A stretch of DNA of 64,000 nucleotides from Oscillospiraceae bacterium (lineage in GTDB: Bacteria; Bacillota; Clostridia; Oscillospirales; Ruminococcaceae): positions 1 through 64,000 of the forward strand of contig JAITEB010000012.1 of NCBI GenBank assembly GCA_031282245.1. The letters are read 5' to 3'. This document shows, in pieces, positions 62,792-64,000 of the stretch. The notes beneath the pieces were generated by a model. That model saw only the letters and a program-made list of their open reading frames with translations. It did no database searches and had not been told where the DNA came from. Position 1 is the stretch's first letter. Every line of letters starts with the position of its first letter. The position numbers and the translations under genes are program-made.

Positions 62792-63757
62792 ATGAAAGAC
62801 AAAATAGCGGCCTGCGTCGAACAGCTTTTTGCGGTTTCGGAAAGAAACGGCAGAAGCGAAGAAGCCAAAGAAGAGCTTATTTTAAACCTGTGCGACAAAT
62901 ATGACGACCTTGTGAGCCAGGGCTATGCGGAAGAAGCGGCCTATTACAAAGTGATTTCCGGCATTGGGGATATTGACGAACTTATTGACAGCGTTCGGAC
63001 CCGGCCAATTTTAAACGGCGCGGAAATCAACCAGCGCCGCAACGAAAAAAAGCGGGAGACTTATTTGCTGCTGCGTTCAATTGCAATCTTTATGTATATA
63101 ACCTGTTTTCTGCCGCTTATTTTTCTAAGTTCGGTTTTGCACATGGACGGCACATTCGGCGTCCTGATTATGTTCGCGATGATAGGCGCGGCCACCTGCC
63201 TTATTGTGTACTCAAATTCTGGGCTTAAGACGCTGGGGAAAAATTACGATTATTACCACACGCGGGAAAACGGCAGGGACTATATAAATATCAGATATGA
63301 CAATACCGGGGGGGAGAACAGCGAGGTGCTCAACGAAAACAAAGAAAAGAATCCGGTTAAAGGACTTATTATTTCTATTATGTGGACCATGATAGTCTTG
63401 CTTTACTTGTTGATTTCGTTTACTACTATGCGCTGGGACATTACATGGCTAATATTCCTGCTTGGTTCGATTGCCACAATTGTGATAGACGGCATTTATT
63501 ATCTGATTTCTTTCCAGCAGGCGGAGAGACAGGGACTGCAGATCAGTATACGCCAAAAGGTCAAAAAAATCACAGGCATGCTTACTTCCGCGCTTTGGCT
63601 CTTCACGGTTATATTTTACTTCGTCATATCGCTTGAAACGGGCATATGGACTATGACCTGGCTTATATTTATCGTGGCGGCGGCGTTAACTCAGGTGATC
63701 GCTTTGCTTGGACATTTCTGGGAAGGGAGGCACTACGAAAATGAGCAAAAGTTTTAA
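62792..63757 (+). CDS. HAAS-domain (DUF1700-like) membrane protein
   Basis: A 321-residue protein. The N-terminal helical HAAS domain (about 1-75, EEAKEELILNLCDKYDDLVSQGYAEEAAYYKVISGIGDIDELI) is regularly found next to PadR regulators. It is followed by about six membrane helices in three pairs (about 90-150, 192-235, 262-312). The middle loop is polar and charged. Regular pairing with PadR and DUF4097 genes suggests a stress-response membrane system; no activity is known. The next gene starts inside its last 17 bases. Confidence 0.88.
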   Translation: MKDKIAACVEQLFAVSERNGRSEEAKEELILNLCDKYDDLVSQGYAEEAAYYKVISGIGDIDELIDSVRTRPILNGAEINQRRNEKKRETYLLLRSIAIFMYITCFLPLIFLSSVLHMDGTFGVLIMFAMIGAATCLIVYSNSGLKTLGKNYDYYHTRENGRDYINIRYDNTGGENSEVLNENKEKNPVKGLIISIMWTMIVLLYLLISFTTMRWDITWLIFLLGSIATIVIDGIYYLISFQQAERQGLQISIRQKVKKITGMLTSALWLFTVIFYFVISLETGIWTMTWLIFIVAAALTQVIALLGHFWEGRHYENEQKF

Positions 63758-64000
63758 AACAGTTCTTATAGTTCTCACAGCCATTTTTCTTGCGATTGCG
63801 GTTCTTGTGGCCGCTTATATGACAAACGGGATTATTAGACAGAAGCGCAGCCAATCGGAAAGAGGGCTTACTGTCACCGAAAAACTGGAAGAGGGAGACG
63901 ATGTTGTGATTGGCGCAAATCAAATGCTCAAAGAAGAAAAATTCTCCGGGGATGTGAGAAGCTTAAATATAGAGTTCACGGCCACAGAAATAAGGCTTTT
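63741..64000 (+). CDS. DUF4097-like surface protein (5' part only)
   Basis: The ATG at 63741 is preceded by GGGAGG and lies within the end of the HAAS gene. The first 86 codons are in the window: a membrane helix (about 6-28, TVLIVLTAIFLAIAVLVAAYM), a charged stretch, then FSGDVRSLNIEFTATEIRL, which looks like the first strands of a DUF4097 beta-helix/adhesin-like domain. The rest is beyond the right edge, so the family is only a likely guess from these residues and the operon context. Confidence 0.7.
   Translation, partial: MSKSFKTVLIVLTAIFLAIAVLVAAYMTNGIIRQKRSQSERGLTVTEKLEEGDDVVIGANQMLKEEKFSGDVRSLNIEFTATEIRL

Overview
The window looks like a chromosomal segment of a Gram-positive anaerobe of the class Clostridia, probably an Oscillospirales-type bacterium. 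This is inferred from gene content and order only. The supporting features are a classical Firmicutes housekeeping block (yicC-remA-gmk-rpoZ-coaBC-priA-def-fmt-rsmB-rlmN-prpC-prkC-rsgA-rimI-alr), nadK-argR-recN, class B sortases, a PASTA kinase, YesM-type and WalK-type kinases, strong purine-rich ribosome binding sites and many TTG starts. No rRNA, tRNA, CRISPR array or intact prophage was seen.

Layout. 1-1230 is the 5' part of an ABC exporter on the minus strand, cut inside its Walker A motif. A 58-residue small protein and a secreted beta-rich protein follow, then pyk. 4.4-8.6 kb holds four consecutive class B sortase paralogues with complete His/Cys/Arg triads; two look like lipoproteins. 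8.7-11.9 kb pairs a YesM-type histidine kinase with a solute-binding lipoprotein, with no response regulator or permease nearby. 11.9-18.1 kb is carbohydrate related: esterase, GPH-type sugar symporter, a 242-244 bp inverted-repeat element, YdjC-type deacetylase, metallo-beta-lactamase-fold hydrolase and a GH13 glucosidase. 18.1-19.8 kb is a solitary phage-derived lysis module (XRE regulator, XhlA-like protein, and an LLH holin fused to a glucosaminidase and LysM). It is followed by two more cell-wall or glycan proteins: a GHL10 lipoprotein and an 1125-residue amidase. 24.8-30.2 kb carries small conserved genes (lipoprotein, DUF5685, J-domain protein, membrane protein, RadC-like, DUF3006 plus ComEC-like hydrolase). 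30.4-33.4 kb is a second sugar operon (GH1 then GH13). 33.5-35.3 kb holds a degenerate LCP-like protein and a DUF1624 membrane acyltransferase.

35.4-51.3 kb is a near-continuous plus-strand housekeeping run with many overlapping starts and stops. It covers RNA quality control, nucleotide and CoA synthesis, replication restart, translation initiation and rRNA modification, Ser/Thr signalling and D-alanine supply. A WalK/PhoR-like two-component system (51.3-53.5 kb) ends at a strong bidirectional terminator facing recN-argR-nadK. gpmA, a ZIP transporter, a CapA-like protein, an SGNH hydrolase, a DUF4358 lipoprotein and a small membrane protein follow. The right edge has a PadR / HAAS membrane protein / DUF4097-like operon that runs off the window.

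Most notable: (1) several genes with good Shine-Dalgarno sequences have only ATA or ATT at the right spacing (J-domain gene, priA, the holin fusion, perhaps its upstream partner); (2) a single-chain holin-glucosaminidase under an adjacent XRE repressor; (3) the four-sortase array; (4) the orphan kinase plus binding-protein pair; (5) the perfect-armed inverted-repeat element at 14.5 kb.
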